Below the pieces are notes generated by a model. The model did not search any database. It saw only the letters and a list, made by a program, of their open reading frames with translations, and was not told the origin of the DNA. The position numbers and the translations under genes were made by a program. From 34-65-8 sp964516135 (GTDB lineage Bacteria > Pseudomonadota > Alphaproteobacteria > Sphingomonadales > Sphingomonadaceae), in contig CAZEWN010000002.1 of the NCBI GenBank assembly GCA_964516135.1, positions 62,001 through 126,000 on the forward strand: DNA of 64,000 nucleotides, written 5' to 3'. This document shows positions 40,749 through 49,307 of the stretch, one piece after another; positions within the stretch are counted from its first letter, which is position 1; each line of letters opens with the position of its first letter.

Positions 40749-41230
40749 AATACTGACCCTGCCAGGGTGTCGATCGCGGCCTGCAGGATGACGGCTGCAG
40801 CGTGGCTGTCGATGCGCTCGGCGCGCTTGGCGCGGCTCATGTCCTGGCCGATCATCGCGCGCTCGGCGCTAATGGTCGACAGCCGTTCGTCCCACAGCAA
40901 AACGGGCAGCCCGAGTGCCTCGGCGAGATTGCGGGCATAGGCGCGGCTCGATTGGGCGCGTGGCCCCTCGCTACCGTCCATGTTCCGTGGCAGGCCAATC
41001 ACAACCCCGCGCACGCTGCGTTCGGCAACCAGTGCAGCCAGCGCGGCGCGGTCACGCCCGAACTTGCCCCGCTCCAGCGTCTTGCTTGGTGAGGCGAACT
41101 GCCAGCCCGCGTCGCACAGCGCGGCGCCGATGGTGCGGGTGCCAAGATCGAGCCCGAGCAGCACACCGCCGTCGGGCAGCGCGTCGCGAAATTCAGCGGC
41201 GCTCGTGCTGATCAGCGCGCCGTGCGCCAT
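40745..41230 (-). CDS. ruvX: Putative Holliday junction resolvase RuvX/YqgF
   Basis: A 161-aa RNase H-like YqgF protein: GLDLGTRTIGAALCDAG holds the first catalytic Asp, VRGVVIGLPRNMDGSEGPRA QSSRAYARNL is the family's GLP.N.DGS motif, VLLWDERLSTISAERAM holds the second acidic cluster, and IDSHAAAVILQAAID the third. The family is linked to rRNA 16S 5' processing and Holliday junction work. The N-terminus (MAHGALISTSAAEF) is short and its start overlaps the DUF3089 gene by 19 bases. It lies within the long pyrE operon. Confidence 0.93.
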   Translation of the reverse strand: MAHGALISTSAAEFRDALPDGGVLLGLDLGTRTIGAALCDAGWQFASPSKTLERGKFGRDRAALAALVAERSVRGVVIGLPRNMDGSEGPRAQSSRAYARNLAEALGLPVLLWDERLSTISAERAMIGQDMSRAKRAERIDSHAAAVILQAAIDTLAGSVL

Positions 41231-42351
41231 GCTTCCACCCGCTTAGCCACGTCGCGCTGCAGGTTCCGCCAGAACAGGGGGATGTCGTAGACGTGGTAAT
41301 TGTTGCCCGGCAGCACTGCATCGCCCACCTCGGGTGGGTCACCGATAAGCAGCAGCCCGCGTTCATCGCAGCGGGCAGGCACGGCGCCCGGAACAAGCTC
41401 ACCAGTGGTGTACTGGGCATCGGGAATAAGCGTGCCGAGATTGGCCGTCGCGTCGGCCGATCCGCCCACCACGCCGGTCAGTGGATTGGTGCACAAGATC
41501 GGGCTGTTGCCGCGCGATGCCCCGTTGGGCGCGCGCGATTCGCTATAGGTTTCGAGCAGGCGGCTGGGATCGGCGGGTTCGGCGAAGCTTGACCAGCTCA
41601 TCACGCATCCAGCCTGCGCGGCCGCGGCACAGGCTGGCAGGCCGAGCGCGGGTAAGTCGTGTTCGATCGAGATCGGCCAGCCAACCGCATAAACAGCGGC
41701 CACGCGCGGTGCGACCTCGCTCGCCGCGACTTCCTCTGACAGCAGGCGCAGCAGGTGAAGCGCGCCCTGACTGTGCCCCGCCAGCACGATCGGCATGTCC
41801 GGGTCGATGCTGGACAGGAAATAGGCAAACGCCTGGCGGACGTCGCGATAGCCTGCGTCGATCGCGCGTTGCCCCTCTGGCGCGTCTGTCAGGAAAGCGC
41901 CGAAGGTGGCTTGGCGGTAACGTGGCGCCCAGATCTCACTCGCCTGGTTGAACGGGCTTGCCATCCCCCGCACGTAGATTCGTGCAATGCGCTGCGATTC
42001 GGCGTGATCGAGCGACGCGTTCCAGTTCGATCGATCGAGGTAGCTGGTCGGGTGGATGAAAAAGACTGCGAAGGCGCCCGGACGTTCGTCGGGAATGGCA
42101 GGGCGGGTGCCTTCGGCCTGCCGCAAGGCGGGCTGCCACCGGGCAGGGTCGTCCACCCCGATGCCGGGCCGCGAAAACCACATTGCCGGGTCTTGGTAGG
42201 CATTGGCGGCCAGCGCGTCCTGCTCCACGAATTCCTGGCTCGGAACGAACGCGAAATCCGCCGCCCGGTCCCACCAGATATACAGCGCGAACGCGGCGAG
42301 AATGACGAGGAACGTCAGGATGGCGATGATATTGAGAAACTTGCGAACCAT
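41212..42351 (-). CDS. DUF3089 alpha/beta-hydrolase family protein, membrane-anchored
   Basis: A 379-aa protein with an N-terminal transmembrane segment (IIAILTFLVILAAFALYIWW) and a DUF3089 domain: FIHPTSYLDRSNWNASLDHA, WAPRYRQATFGAFLTD, and IVLAGHSQGALHLLRLL with GHSQG as the nucleophile elbow. Family members are predicted serine hydrolases; the catalytic domain probably faces the periplasm. Substrate unknown. The ATG overlaps the AI-2E stop by one base (TGATG) and the 3' end runs 19 bases into ruvX. Confidence 0.87.
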   Translation of the reverse strand: MVRKFLNIIAILTFLVILAAFALYIWWDRAADFAFVPSQEFVEQDALAANAYQDPAMWFSRPGIGVDDPARWQPALRQAEGTRPAIPDERPGAFAVFFIHPTSYLDRSNWNASLDHAESQRIARIYVRGMASPFNQASEIWAPRYRQATFGAFLTDAPEGQRAIDAGYRDVRQAFAYFLSSIDPDMPIVLAGHSQGALHLLRLLSEEVAASEVAPRVAAVYAVGWPISIEHDLPALGLPACAAAAQAGCVMSWSSFAEPADPSRLLETYSESRAPNGASRGNSPILCTNPLTGVVGGSADATANLGTLIPDAQYTTGELVPGAVPARCDERGLLLIGDPPEVGDAVLPGNNYHVYDIPLFWRNLQRDVAKRVEAWRTAR

Positions 42352-43439
42352 CAGGCGGGCTTGCTTTCCACTCCATTGTCGCTGTTGTCGAGCCGGGTGG
42401 AGCGGCGCTCAAGCGCGACCTTGATCATTGCCAGCAGCGGATCGGCCAGCGCCAGGCCCAGGATACCGAACAGCACGCCGAAGATGAGCTGCGCCGACAG
42501 CACCAGCGCGGGCGCCAGGTCGACAGTCTTCTTGGCGATCATCGGGATCAGCACGTAGCCATCGAAGTTCTGCACCAGCAGATAGACGAAAATGGTGTAA
42601 AGCCCCATTTCCGTCCCTCCGGAAAACCCGACCAGGACCATCAGCACGCCCGAAATGATCGCGCCAACATTCGGGATGAACACTAGCAGCCCCGTGATTA
42701 GGCCCAGCAGCACCGCCATCGGTACGCCATAAAGCGCCAGCATGATCCAGGTGAACAACCCTTCGATCACCATGCCAAGCAGTCGTCCGGCGAGGAGGCG
42801 ACGCATCGTGTATGCCTGGTGGCTGATGGTGTCGAAGAACGCCGGACGATGTTCCTCCGGCACCATCCACGCCACACCGCGCTCGTAGGCGCGTGGATCG
42901 GCGGCGAGGTAGACGCCGATGATCACGATCAGCAGCATTGTCGTCAAACCGCCGAACAGGCCCCCGATCGCGCGGGTAACGGTGCCGACCCCGCTCATCA
43001 GGTTGCCGACCATCGATTGAATATCGGTGGCGCTGATCGCGAAGCCCTGATCGCGCAAGAATGCGATCAGCTGGCCCGCCTGCTGGGTCACGATCTGAGG
43101 GAACTGCGCGGCTTGCTCCGCGATTTGCTGCCCCGCGAACACGACCAGCCAGGTCAGGAAGGCCGCGGTTAGCAGCAGCACGATCGCCACCCGCCAACCG
43201 CGCCCGATCTTGAAGACCCGACCGAGCAGGCGCGCGCCGCCGTCGATCAGGGCAGCGAACACGAGTGCGCCGAAGATCACCAGCAGCGACTGCGATATCC
43301 AGATGGCGAGAACCACCAACCCGATGACGCCCGCCCACACGAACGCGCGCATCGCTTCAAACCGCAGGCGCGTATCCTCGATCCGGGTGGGGCTGGCGCC
43401 GACCCCTGCGGCGGCATCCTCGGCGCCGGTATCGCTCAT
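42351..43439 (-). CDS. AI-2E family transporter (PerM-like)
   Basis: A 362-aa polytopic protein with seven to eight hydrophobic segments, beginning with AFVWAGVIGLVVLAIWISQS LLVIFGALVFAALIDGGARL. The conserved VPMAVLLGLITGLLVFIPNV GAIISG and NFDGYVLIPMIAKKTVDLAP ALVLSAQLIFGVLFGILGLA LADPLLA match the AI-2E/PerM exporter family, named for one member exporting autoinducer-2 but also including Na+/H+ antiporters. Function here is uncertain. ATG 43439 overlaps the lepB stop as ATGA (43436-43439). The frame is open further upstream without similarity. Confidence 0.92.
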   Translation of the reverse strand: MSDTGAEDAAAGVGASPTRIEDTRLRFEAMRAFVWAGVIGLVVLAIWISQSLLVIFGALVFAALIDGGARLLGRVFKIGRGWRVAIVLLLTAAFLTWLVVFAGQQIAEQAAQFPQIVTQQAGQLIAFLRDQGFAISATDIQSMVGNLMSGVGTVTRAIGGLFGGLTTMLLIVIIGVYLAADPRAYERGVAWMVPEEHRPAFFDTISHQAYTMRRLLAGRLLGMVIEGLFTWIMLALYGVPMAVLLGLITGLLVFIPNVGAIISGVLMVLVGFSGGTEMGLYTIFVYLLVQNFDGYVLIPMIAKKTVDLAPALVLSAQLIFGVLFGILGLALADPLLAMIKVALERRSTRLDNSDNGVESKPA

Positions 43440-44332
43440 CGACGATCGGGTTGCTGGGCGATCGCAGGGCGCAGGGTCGTCCACGCGCGCTCGCCGCGCA
43501 GCGAGGTGAACCAGCTCACCGGATTCAAAGATGTCGTTCCATCAAGCGAGAAAGTGATAAACTCTGCCCGGCCGCCGATGTTTTCGAGCGGCACCGGCCC
43601 GCCCAGGCCGCCGCCCAATACGGGATCGACTGGGGCCCGGCTGTCCGCCGAGTGATCGCGATTGTCACCCATTACGAAGACATGCCCCTCGGGCACGACT
43701 TGCGGTCCGTAGTTGTCGAAACCAGCGTCGATGTCCTCGTTCACGATCAGGTAGGTGGCGCCGTTGGGAAGCGTCTCGCGCGCGACCGGCACATTGTACA
43801 CCGCCTCGCCAGCAGCATTGCGGCCGCGATAAACGTCGAAATCGGCAAGGCAGGGCGCGCCGTAGGCGCACTGATGCTGATCGCTCGCCACAGGGATCTG
43901 CAGCGCCGGCTCGACTTCCTGCGGCACGGCGGTGCCGTTCAACAGGATGCGCCCTCCGCGCACCTCGATCGTGTCGCCGGGCAGCGCGACCACGCGCTTG
44001 ATGTAGTCCTCATCACGCACCGGATGCACCGGGATCACGATATCGCCGTATTCGGGCGTGGCCGGCCAGATCCGCCATTTGCCCCGTGGCAGCAGGTGAA
44101 ACGACACCGACGCCCACGACCACCCATAGGGGTACTTGCTGACGACCAGCCGATCGCCGACCATCAGGCTGGGCATCATCGAGGTCGAGGGGATGTAGAA
44201 CGGCTTCGCGATGAAGCTGTGAAACATCAGTACCGCCAACAGCATCAGCGCCAGCCCGCGCAGCTCGGCGAGCCAGTTCACCTTGTCATCCTTGGGTTTT
44301 TCGTCGGTCACGGCGGCGAAGGCAGTACTCAT
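43436..44332 (-). CDS. lepB: Signal peptidase I
   Basis: A 298-aa type I signal peptidase: an N-terminal transmembrane helix (GLALMLLAVLMFHSFIA), then IPSTSMMPSLMVGDRLVVSK YPYG with the nucleophile Ser in the PSTSM box, DYIKRVVALPGDTIEVRGGR with the general-base Lys, and GHVFVMGDNRDHSADSR at the end. It removes signal peptides at the outer face of the inner membrane. Start at 44332 overlaps the acpS stop (ATGA). In many alphaproteobacteria lepB is followed by rnc and era; here an AI-2E family gene follows instead. Confidence 0.97.
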   Translation of the reverse strand: MSTAFAAVTDEKPKDDKVNWLAELRGLALMLLAVLMFHSFIAKPFYIPSTSMMPSLMVGDRLVVSKYPYGWSWASVSFHLLPRGKWRIWPATPEYGDIVIPVHPVRDEDYIKRVVALPGDTIEVRGGRILLNGTAVPQEVEPALQIPVASDQHQCAYGAPCLADFDVYRGRNAAGEAVYNVPVARETLPNGATYLIVNEDIDAGFDNYGPQVVPEGHVFVMGDNRDHSADSRAPVDPVLGGGLGGPVPLENIGGRAEFITFSLDGTTSLNPVSWFTSLRGERAWTTLRPAIAQQPDRR

Positions 44333-44730
44333 AAAGGGCGGGCCTCGATGATCACGAAGGCTTGAGCCCATGGATGATCATCGGTGAGAGTGAGATGAAT
44401 GACAGCCTCATGGCCGGGCGGCGTCAATTCCGCAAGCCGCTTCGCCGCGCCTTCGCGAAGCGAAAGCGTAGGCGCGCCGGAGGGCGCGTTCACCACGCCG
44501 ATGTCCTTCATGTAGACGCCGCGATGGAACCCGGTCCCGACCGCCTTGGAAAACGCCTCCTTGGCGGCGAAGCGCTTGGCGTAGGTTCCCGCGCGAGTGA
44601 ACGGGCGCTTGGCGGCCTTGGCGCGCTCTGTCTCCGTGAAGCAGCGCTGCTCGAACCGGTCGCCATGCCGGTCGAGCGCCTTCTGGATACGCTCGATATT
44701 GCAGAGGTCGGAGCCCAGGCCGATGATCAC
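44329..44730 (-). CDS. acpS: Holo-[acyl-carrier-protein] synthase
   Basis: A 133-aa AcpS: IIGLGSDLCNIERIQKALDR at the start with the metal-binding Asp, TYAKRFAAKEAFSKAVGTG with the catalytic Glu of the FAAKEAFSKA motif, and VIHLTLTDDHPWAQAFVIIE at the C-terminus. It transfers phosphopantetheine from CoA to apo-ACP. GTG 44728-44730 gives the natural family start; the frame is open upstream without similarity. It lies 74 bases after the pdxJ stop and overlaps lepB by four bases. Confidence 0.95.
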   Translation of the reverse strand: MIIGLGSDLCNIERIQKALDRHGDRFEQRCFTETERAKAAKRPFTRAGTYAKRFAAKEAFSKAVGTGFHRGVYMKDIGVVNAPSGAPTLSLREGAAKRLAELTPPGHEAVIHLTLTDDHPWAQAFVIIEARPL

Positions 44731-44804
44731 GGCGTTTTTTCCCGCGTTTTGTGCGAGAGTGGCACCAGCCCGCATGGCGGCCGAACAGTGCAAACAAACG
44801 CCAT

Positions 44805-45560
44805 CTAGCGCGCCTCGTCCATAAGTTCGCGCATCCGCGTGACGCTCGCTTCCAGCCCCGTGAAGATCGCCTCGCCGATCAGGTAGTGGCCGATGTTCAG
44901 CTCGGCGAGCTGGGGGATGGCGGCGATTGGCTGGACGTTGTCGTAGGTGAGGCCGTGACCGGCGTGGGGCTCGATCCCGTTCTTGGCTGCGAGCGCAGCC
45001 ATGTCGGCGATCCGGCGCAGTTCCGCCGACGTGCGCTCCCCATCGCCATCGAGGTGCGCATGGGCATATTCGCCCGTGTGGAACTCGACCACCGGCGCGC
45101 CCAGCCGCAGGGCGGCATCCAGCTGGCGCTCGCTGGCCTCGATGAACAGGCTCACGCGGATGCCCGCGTCCTGGAGACGCGAGACGATCGGCACCAGCGT
45201 GTTGTGCAGGCCCGCGGCATCGAGCCCACCCTCGGTCGTCCGCTCCTCGCGCTTTTCCGGCACGATGCAGGCCGCGTGCGGCTTGTGGCGCAGGGCGATC
45301 GCCAGCATTTCCTCGGTCGCGGCCATTTCGAGGTTCAATGGCAGGTCGGTGGCGGCCTGGATGCGGGCCAGGTCGTCATCGCGGATATGGCGGCGATCCT
45401 CGCGCAAGTGCGCGGTGATGCCGTCGCCGCCGCATGCAGCGACGATCTGGGCCGCGCGAACGGGGTCGGGATGTTCGCCCCCGCGCGCGTTGCGGATCGT
45501 GGCGACGTGGTCGATGTTGACGCCCAGGCGAAGCGAGCGGGTTCGCGGCTGGCCCGTCAC
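44805..45560 (-). CDS. pdxJ: Pyridoxine 5'-phosphate synthase
   Basis: A 251-aa TIM-barrel PdxJ: LRLGVNIDHVATIRNARGGE HPDPV is the family signature, GITAHLREDRRHIRDDDL contributes the phosphate site, LPLNLEMAATEEM and PHAACIVPEKREERTTEGGL follow. EPHAGHGLTYDNVQPIA lies near the end. It condenses 1-deoxyxylulose 5-phosphate with 3-amino-1-hydroxyacetone phosphate to pyridoxine 5'-phosphate. GTG 45558-45560 is the start, one base past the pyrE stop. Part of the pyrE-pdxJ-acpS-lepB block common in alphaproteobacteria. Confidence 0.97.
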   Translation of the reverse strand: MTGQPRTRSLRLGVNIDHVATIRNARGGEHPDPVRAAQIVAACGGDGITAHLREDRRHIRDDDLARIQAATDLPLNLEMAATEEMLAIALRHKPHAACIVPEKREERTTEGGLDAAGLHNTLVPIVSRLQDAGIRVSLFIEASERQLDAALRLGAPVVEFHTGEYAHAHLDGDGERTSAELRRIADMAALAAKNGIEPHAGHGLTYDNVQPIAAIPQLAELNIGHYLIGEAIFTGLEASVTRMRELMDEAR

Positions 45561-45561
45561 C

Positions 45562-46140
45562 TTACTTCCGGCTCCCCGGCTTGGTCACCGGCATTGCGGC
45601 CAGTTCGTCCGGCAGGTCTTCAGCGGCGAAGGTGGGGAAATTCAGTTCGACGAGGGGGAAGAACGGAACGCCGAGGTCGACCTCGCCGGCAGAGCGGTCC
45701 ACCAGTGCTGCCTCCGCGATCACCCTGCCGCCCTCGCGCGCGACCGCCGCGATCGCTTCCCGGCTGGAGAGCCCCGTCGTCACGACATCCTCGACCATGA
45801 GGACCCTGGTGCCGGGCGCGATCGCGAAGCCGCGACGCAGTTCGAAAGTGCCCGTCGGGCGTTCGAGGAACAGCGCGTCCTTGCCCAGCGCGCGGCCCAT
45901 CTCATGCCCGATGATCAGTCCGCCCATCGCCGGCGACACGACCACATCGATCTCGTTTCGGATTTCGCGCGGCAGACGCTGCGCCAGCGCCAGCGCCAGC
46001 CGCCCGGCGCGCTCCGCGTTCATCAGCACGCGCGCGCATTGCAGATAGAAACCGCTATGTCGCCCGGAGGACAACATGAAATGCCCCTCAAGCAAGGCTT
46101 CGCAGCCGCGGAATTCCGACAGCACTTCTTCGTCAGTCAT
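45562..46140 (-). CDS. pyrE: Orotate phosphoribosyltransferase
   Basis: A 192-aa PyrE: HFMLSSGRHSGFYLQCARVL at the start, VVVSPAMGGLIIGHEMGRAL, then the PRPP-binding motif GTRVLMVEDVVTTGLSSREA. It makes orotidine 5'-phosphate in pyrimidine synthesis. ATG 46138-46140 is the natural start (MTDEEVLSEF); an open frame upstream shows no similarity. It is the first gene of a nine-gene operon ending with two thioesterases, and is divergent from ctaC with 185 bases between starts. Confidence 0.96.
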   Translation of the reverse strand: MTDEEVLSEFRGCEALLEGHFMLSSGRHSGFYLQCARVLMNAERAGRLALALAQRLPREIRNEIDVVVSPAMGGLIIGHEMGRALGKDALFLERPTGTFELRRGFAIAPGTRVLMVEDVVTTGLSSREAIAAVAREGGRVIAEAALVDRSAGEVDLGVPFFPLVELNFPTFAAEDLPDELAAMPVTKPGSRK

Positions 46141-46325
46141 GAACGTGTATTCCGGCGCTTTCCTGCGGCTTGCCCGGGAGGCAAGCGGTGTTGCGGATTT
46201 TTCTCCTAGAAGCGCTTGAGGCAGGGGGCAAGCGCGCGTATAGGCCCGCCCAGACCGGCCCACGACGGGGTGTCTGCGGCTGCGAGAGCGGCCTACCTGC
46301 AACGAGAACGGAAAGCGTCGGACAG

Positions 46326-47441
46326 ATGAATTTCGGTGACGGGCCCATTCGGGCGGTTCGGAAAATGGCGATGACCCTGGCGGCGACGGCTCTCGTCATC
46401 GCCCCCGCAGCGGCATTGGCTCAAGCCGCCGCGCCCACGGGTACGGAAACCGTCGCCCCTGCCGCCGAGACGCCGGCAACGACGACCACCACCGCCACCG
46501 AAATTTCTCCTTCGGCGGATCCCGCAACAATCACCGAATCGGTCGTGGCCGAAGGTGACGCGACCTACACCCCGCTTGGGCCGGACATGATCAAGGGCCA
46601 ACCGGTAAACGGCGCGTTCGACCTCCAGCCGCAGTTTTCGGAGATCGGGGAAACCGCGCAGCCGTTCCACGTCGCTCTGGTGTGGATCATGGCAATCATT
46701 TCGATTTTTGTGCTCGCGCTGCTTATCTGGGTAGTGGTCCGGTATAATCGCAAATCCAACCCGGTTCCCTCCAAGACGACGCACAATACCTTGATCGAGG
46801 TCGTGTGGACCGTCGTACCAGTCCTGATCCTCGTTGGCATCGCCATCCCTTCGATATCGCTGCTGGCCAAGCAATATGAATCGCCGCCGGAAGACGCCGT
46901 CACGGTCAAGGTGACGGGTTATCAGTGGAACTGGGGGTATGAATTCCCCGATCACGGCGTTGCGGAATTCATCTCCAACATGATGCCGGAAGATGAAGCG
47001 AAGGCGGCTGGATTCCCCGGCCAGCTCGAGGTCGATGCGCGCCTGGTCGTGCCGGTGAACACACCGCTCCGGATGCAGATCACCGCTGCCGACGTGATCC
47101 ACTCGTTCGCAGTCCCCTCGCTGTGGTTCAAGCTTGATGCGGTGCCGGGCAGGCTCAACGAAAAGCTGCTCATCATCAAGGAGCCCGGTATTTACTACGG
47201 CCAGTGCTCTGAATTGTGCGGCCCTAAGCACGGTTACATGCCGATTGCGGTGGAGGCGCTACCCCGCCCGCAGTGGGAAGCATGGGTCCGTTCGCGTGGT
47301 GGCAATCCGGCTGGTGCCGATGCGGCTCCTGCCGCCGCCCCGGCGGTATCGGACAATCCCGCCACGCCGGTCAGCGAACCCGCAGTGGCGGAGGGTGACG
47401 CCGCGCCCACCGCCGAAGCCGCTTCCGCCGCAGCCCAGTAA
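46326..47441 (+). CDS. ctaC: Cytochrome c oxidase subunit II
   Basis: A 371-aa precursor. A signal peptide (KMAMTLAATALVIAPAAALA) is followed by a long Ala/Thr/Pro-rich stretch, two transmembrane helices (HVALVWIMAIISIFVLALLI WVVV and NTLIEVVWTVVPVLILVGIA IPSISLL), and the periplasmic cupredoxin domain. The CuA site is complete: VIHSFAVPS, then Cys294-SEL-Cys298 and His302 with Met305 in CSELCGPKHGYM. It receives electrons from cytochrome c. The C-terminal 55 residues are an Ala/Pro-rich tail not needed for the fold. First gene of the oxidase operon. Confidence 0.97.
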   Translation: MNFGDGPIRAVRKMAMTLAATALVIAPAAALAQAAAPTGTETVAPAAETPATTTTTATEISPSADPATITESVVAEGDATYTPLGPDMIKGQPVNGAFDLQPQFSEIGETAQPFHVALVWIMAIISIFVLALLIWVVVRYNRKSNPVPSKTTHNTLIEVVWTVVPVLILVGIAIPSISLLAKQYESPPEDAVTVKVTGYQWNWGYEFPDHGVAEFISNMMPEDEAKAAGFPGQLEVDARLVVPVNTPLRMQITAADVIHSFAVPSLWFKLDAVPGRLNEKLLIIKEPGIYYGQCSELCGPKHGYMPIAVEALPRPQWEAWVRSRGGNPAGADAAPAAAPAVSDNPATPVSEPAVAEGDAAPTAEAASAAAQ

Positions 47442-47467
47442 CCGTTTCAAGGTCGAAGAGAACGAAC

Positions 47468-49201
47468 ATGGCAACCACCGCCCAGACCTTCCAGGCACAT
47501 AGCGACGACCACGCGCATCATGATGCCGATCACAAGCCCGGCTTCTTCGCGCGCTGGTTTATGTCCACCAATCACAAGGACATTGGTACGCTTTACTTGA
47601 TCTTCGCCATCTTCGCGGGGATCATCGGGGGCGGCATTTCCGGCATCATGCGGATGGAACTGGCTGAGCCGGGCATCCAGTATCTGGGCTGGTGGGTCGA
47701 GTTCATGGGTGGTGAATCGAATTTCGATTCCAACGCCCACATGTGGAACGTGCTGATCACCGCGCACGGCCTGATCATGGTGTTCTTCATGGTCATGCCG
47801 GCGATGATCGGCGGATTCGGCAACTGGTTCGTGCCGCTGATGATCGGTGCGCCGGACATGGCGTTCCCGCGCATGAACAACATCTCGTTCTGGCTCACCG
47901 TGGCCGGTTTCGCGAGCCTGATGTTCTCGATGTTCGTACCCGGCGGGCCGGCGGGCAATGGCTCCGGCGTGGGCTGGACGGTTTATGCGCCACTCTCAAC
48001 GCAGGGCGCCGACGGCAATCCGGCGACCGACTTCGCGATCTTCGCGCTGCACCTTGCCGGTGCGGGCTCGATCCTCGGTGCGACCAACTTCATCACCACC
48101 ATTTTCAACATGCGCGCCCCGGGGATGACCCTGCACAAGATGCCACTGTTCGTGTGGTCGGTGCTGGTCACCGCGTTCCTGCTGCTGCTGGCGCTGCCGG
48201 TTCTTGCCGCGGCGATCACCATGCTGCTGACCGACCGCAACTTCGGCACGACGTTTTTCGATCCGGCCGGTGGTGGCGATCCGGTCCTGTACCAGCACCT
48301 GTTCTGGTTCTTCGGTCACCCCGAAGTGTACATCATGATCCTGCCGGGCTTCGGCATGGTCAGCCAGATCGTGGCGACCTTTAGCCGCAAGCCGGTGTTC
48401 GGCTACCTCGGCATGGCCTATGCCATGGTTGCGATCGGTGTCGTCGGGTTCGTCGTTTGGGCGCACCACATGTACACCGTCGGCCTCGACGTAAACACGA
48501 AGATGTACTTCACTGCCGCTACCATGGTGATTGCCGTGCCCACAGGCGTGAAGATTTTCAGCTGGATCGCGACGATGTGGGGCGGCTCGATCGAGTTCAA
48601 GTCGCCCATGGTGTGGTCGCTCGGCTTCATCTTCCTGTTCACCGTCGGCGGCGTGACCGGCGTCTATCTCGCCAATGGTGGCATCGACGACGTGGTGCAC
48701 GACACCTACTTCGTCGTCGCGCACTTCCACTACGTGCTGTCGATGGGCGCGGTGTTCAGCCTGTTCGCGGGCTTTTACTACTGGTTCCCGAAGATGAGCG
48801 GTCGGATGCACTCCGAACTGCTTGCACACCTGCATTTCTGGGGCTTCTTCATCGGCGTGAACGTGATCTTCTTCCCGCAGCACTTCCTGGGCCTTCAGGG
48901 CATGCCGCGCCGTTATCCCGACTATGCCGAAGCGTATTCCTACTGGAACGAGATCAGCTCGCTTGGCTATCACATAATGGCAGCCTCGATGGTCCTGTTC
49001 TTCGTCAATCTCGCCTATGCCTTCATCGCGGGCAAGAAAGCGGCGGACAATTACTGGGGCGAGGGGGCCACGACGCTGGAATGGACCCTGTCTAGCCCGC
49101 CGCCGTTCCATCAGTTCGAAACCTTGCCGGTGATTGAGGATCATCACGATTATCACGACCACCGCCCGGTGGACGCTGACGGAAAGCCCGTGCCGGCATG
49201 A
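47468..49201 (+). CDS. ctaD: Cytochrome c oxidase subunit I (aa3 type)
   Basis: A 577-aa twelve-helix subunit I. TNHKDIGTLYLIFAIFAG starts the first helix; TAHGLIMVFFMVMPAMIGGF supplies a haem a ligand; GAPDMAFPRMNN has the D-channel Asp with Asn seven residues on. FWFFGHPEVYIMILPGF carries the CuB His, the gating Glu and the cross-linked Tyr; WAHHMYT has the other CuB His pair. All marks of an A1-type proton-pumping enzyme are present. 26 bases after ctaC, followed by a strong hairpin before ctaB. Confidence 0.98.
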   Translation: MATTAQTFQAHSDDHAHHDADHKPGFFARWFMSTNHKDIGTLYLIFAIFAGIIGGGISGIMRMELAEPGIQYLGWWVEFMGGESNFDSNAHMWNVLITAHGLIMVFFMVMPAMIGGFGNWFVPLMIGAPDMAFPRMNNISFWLTVAGFASLMFSMFVPGGPAGNGSGVGWTVYAPLSTQGADGNPATDFAIFALHLAGAGSILGATNFITTIFNMRAPGMTLHKMPLFVWSVLVTAFLLLLALPVLAAAITMLLTDRNFGTTFFDPAGGGDPVLYQHLFWFFGHPEVYIMILPGFGMVSQIVATFSRKPVFGYLGMAYAMVAIGVVGFVVWAHHMYTVGLDVNTKMYFTAATMVIAVPTGVKIFSWIATMWGGSIEFKSPMVWSLGFIFLFTVGGVTGVYLANGGIDDVVHDTYFVVAHFHYVLSMGAVFSLFAGFYYWFPKMSGRMHSELLAHLHFWGFFIGVNVIFFPQHFLGLQGMPRRYPDYAEAYSYWNEISSLGYHIMAASMVLFFVNLAYAFIAGKKAADNYWGEGATTLEWTLSSPPPFHQFETLPVIEDHHDYHDHRPVDADGKPVPA

Positions 49202-49245
49202 TCCGAAACGGTGCCAGCGGGCGCCGGCGGAAACCAAACTTGGGG

Positions 49246-49274
49246 GAGGGCGCGCCGGCAACGGCTGCGCCCTC
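49246..49274 (+). other. GCAA-capped hairpin between ctaD and ctaB
   Basis: GAGGGCGC (49246-49253) pairs with GCGCCCTC (49267-49274); inside, GCCG and CGGC continue the stem around a GCAA tetraloop with a single unpaired T (49266). There is no T-run, so it is more likely an RNA-stabilising or processing element than a terminator. Confidence 0.6.
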
Positions 49275-49307
49275 GCCTCTGACACGAGGACCGAAAAAGT
49301 TCAGGCC

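Noticed and set aside
47996..49285. A 429-codon minus-strand open frame opposite ctaD
   Set aside because: Antisense to a highly conserved oxidase subunit; His/Arg/Glu-rich composition is an artefact.
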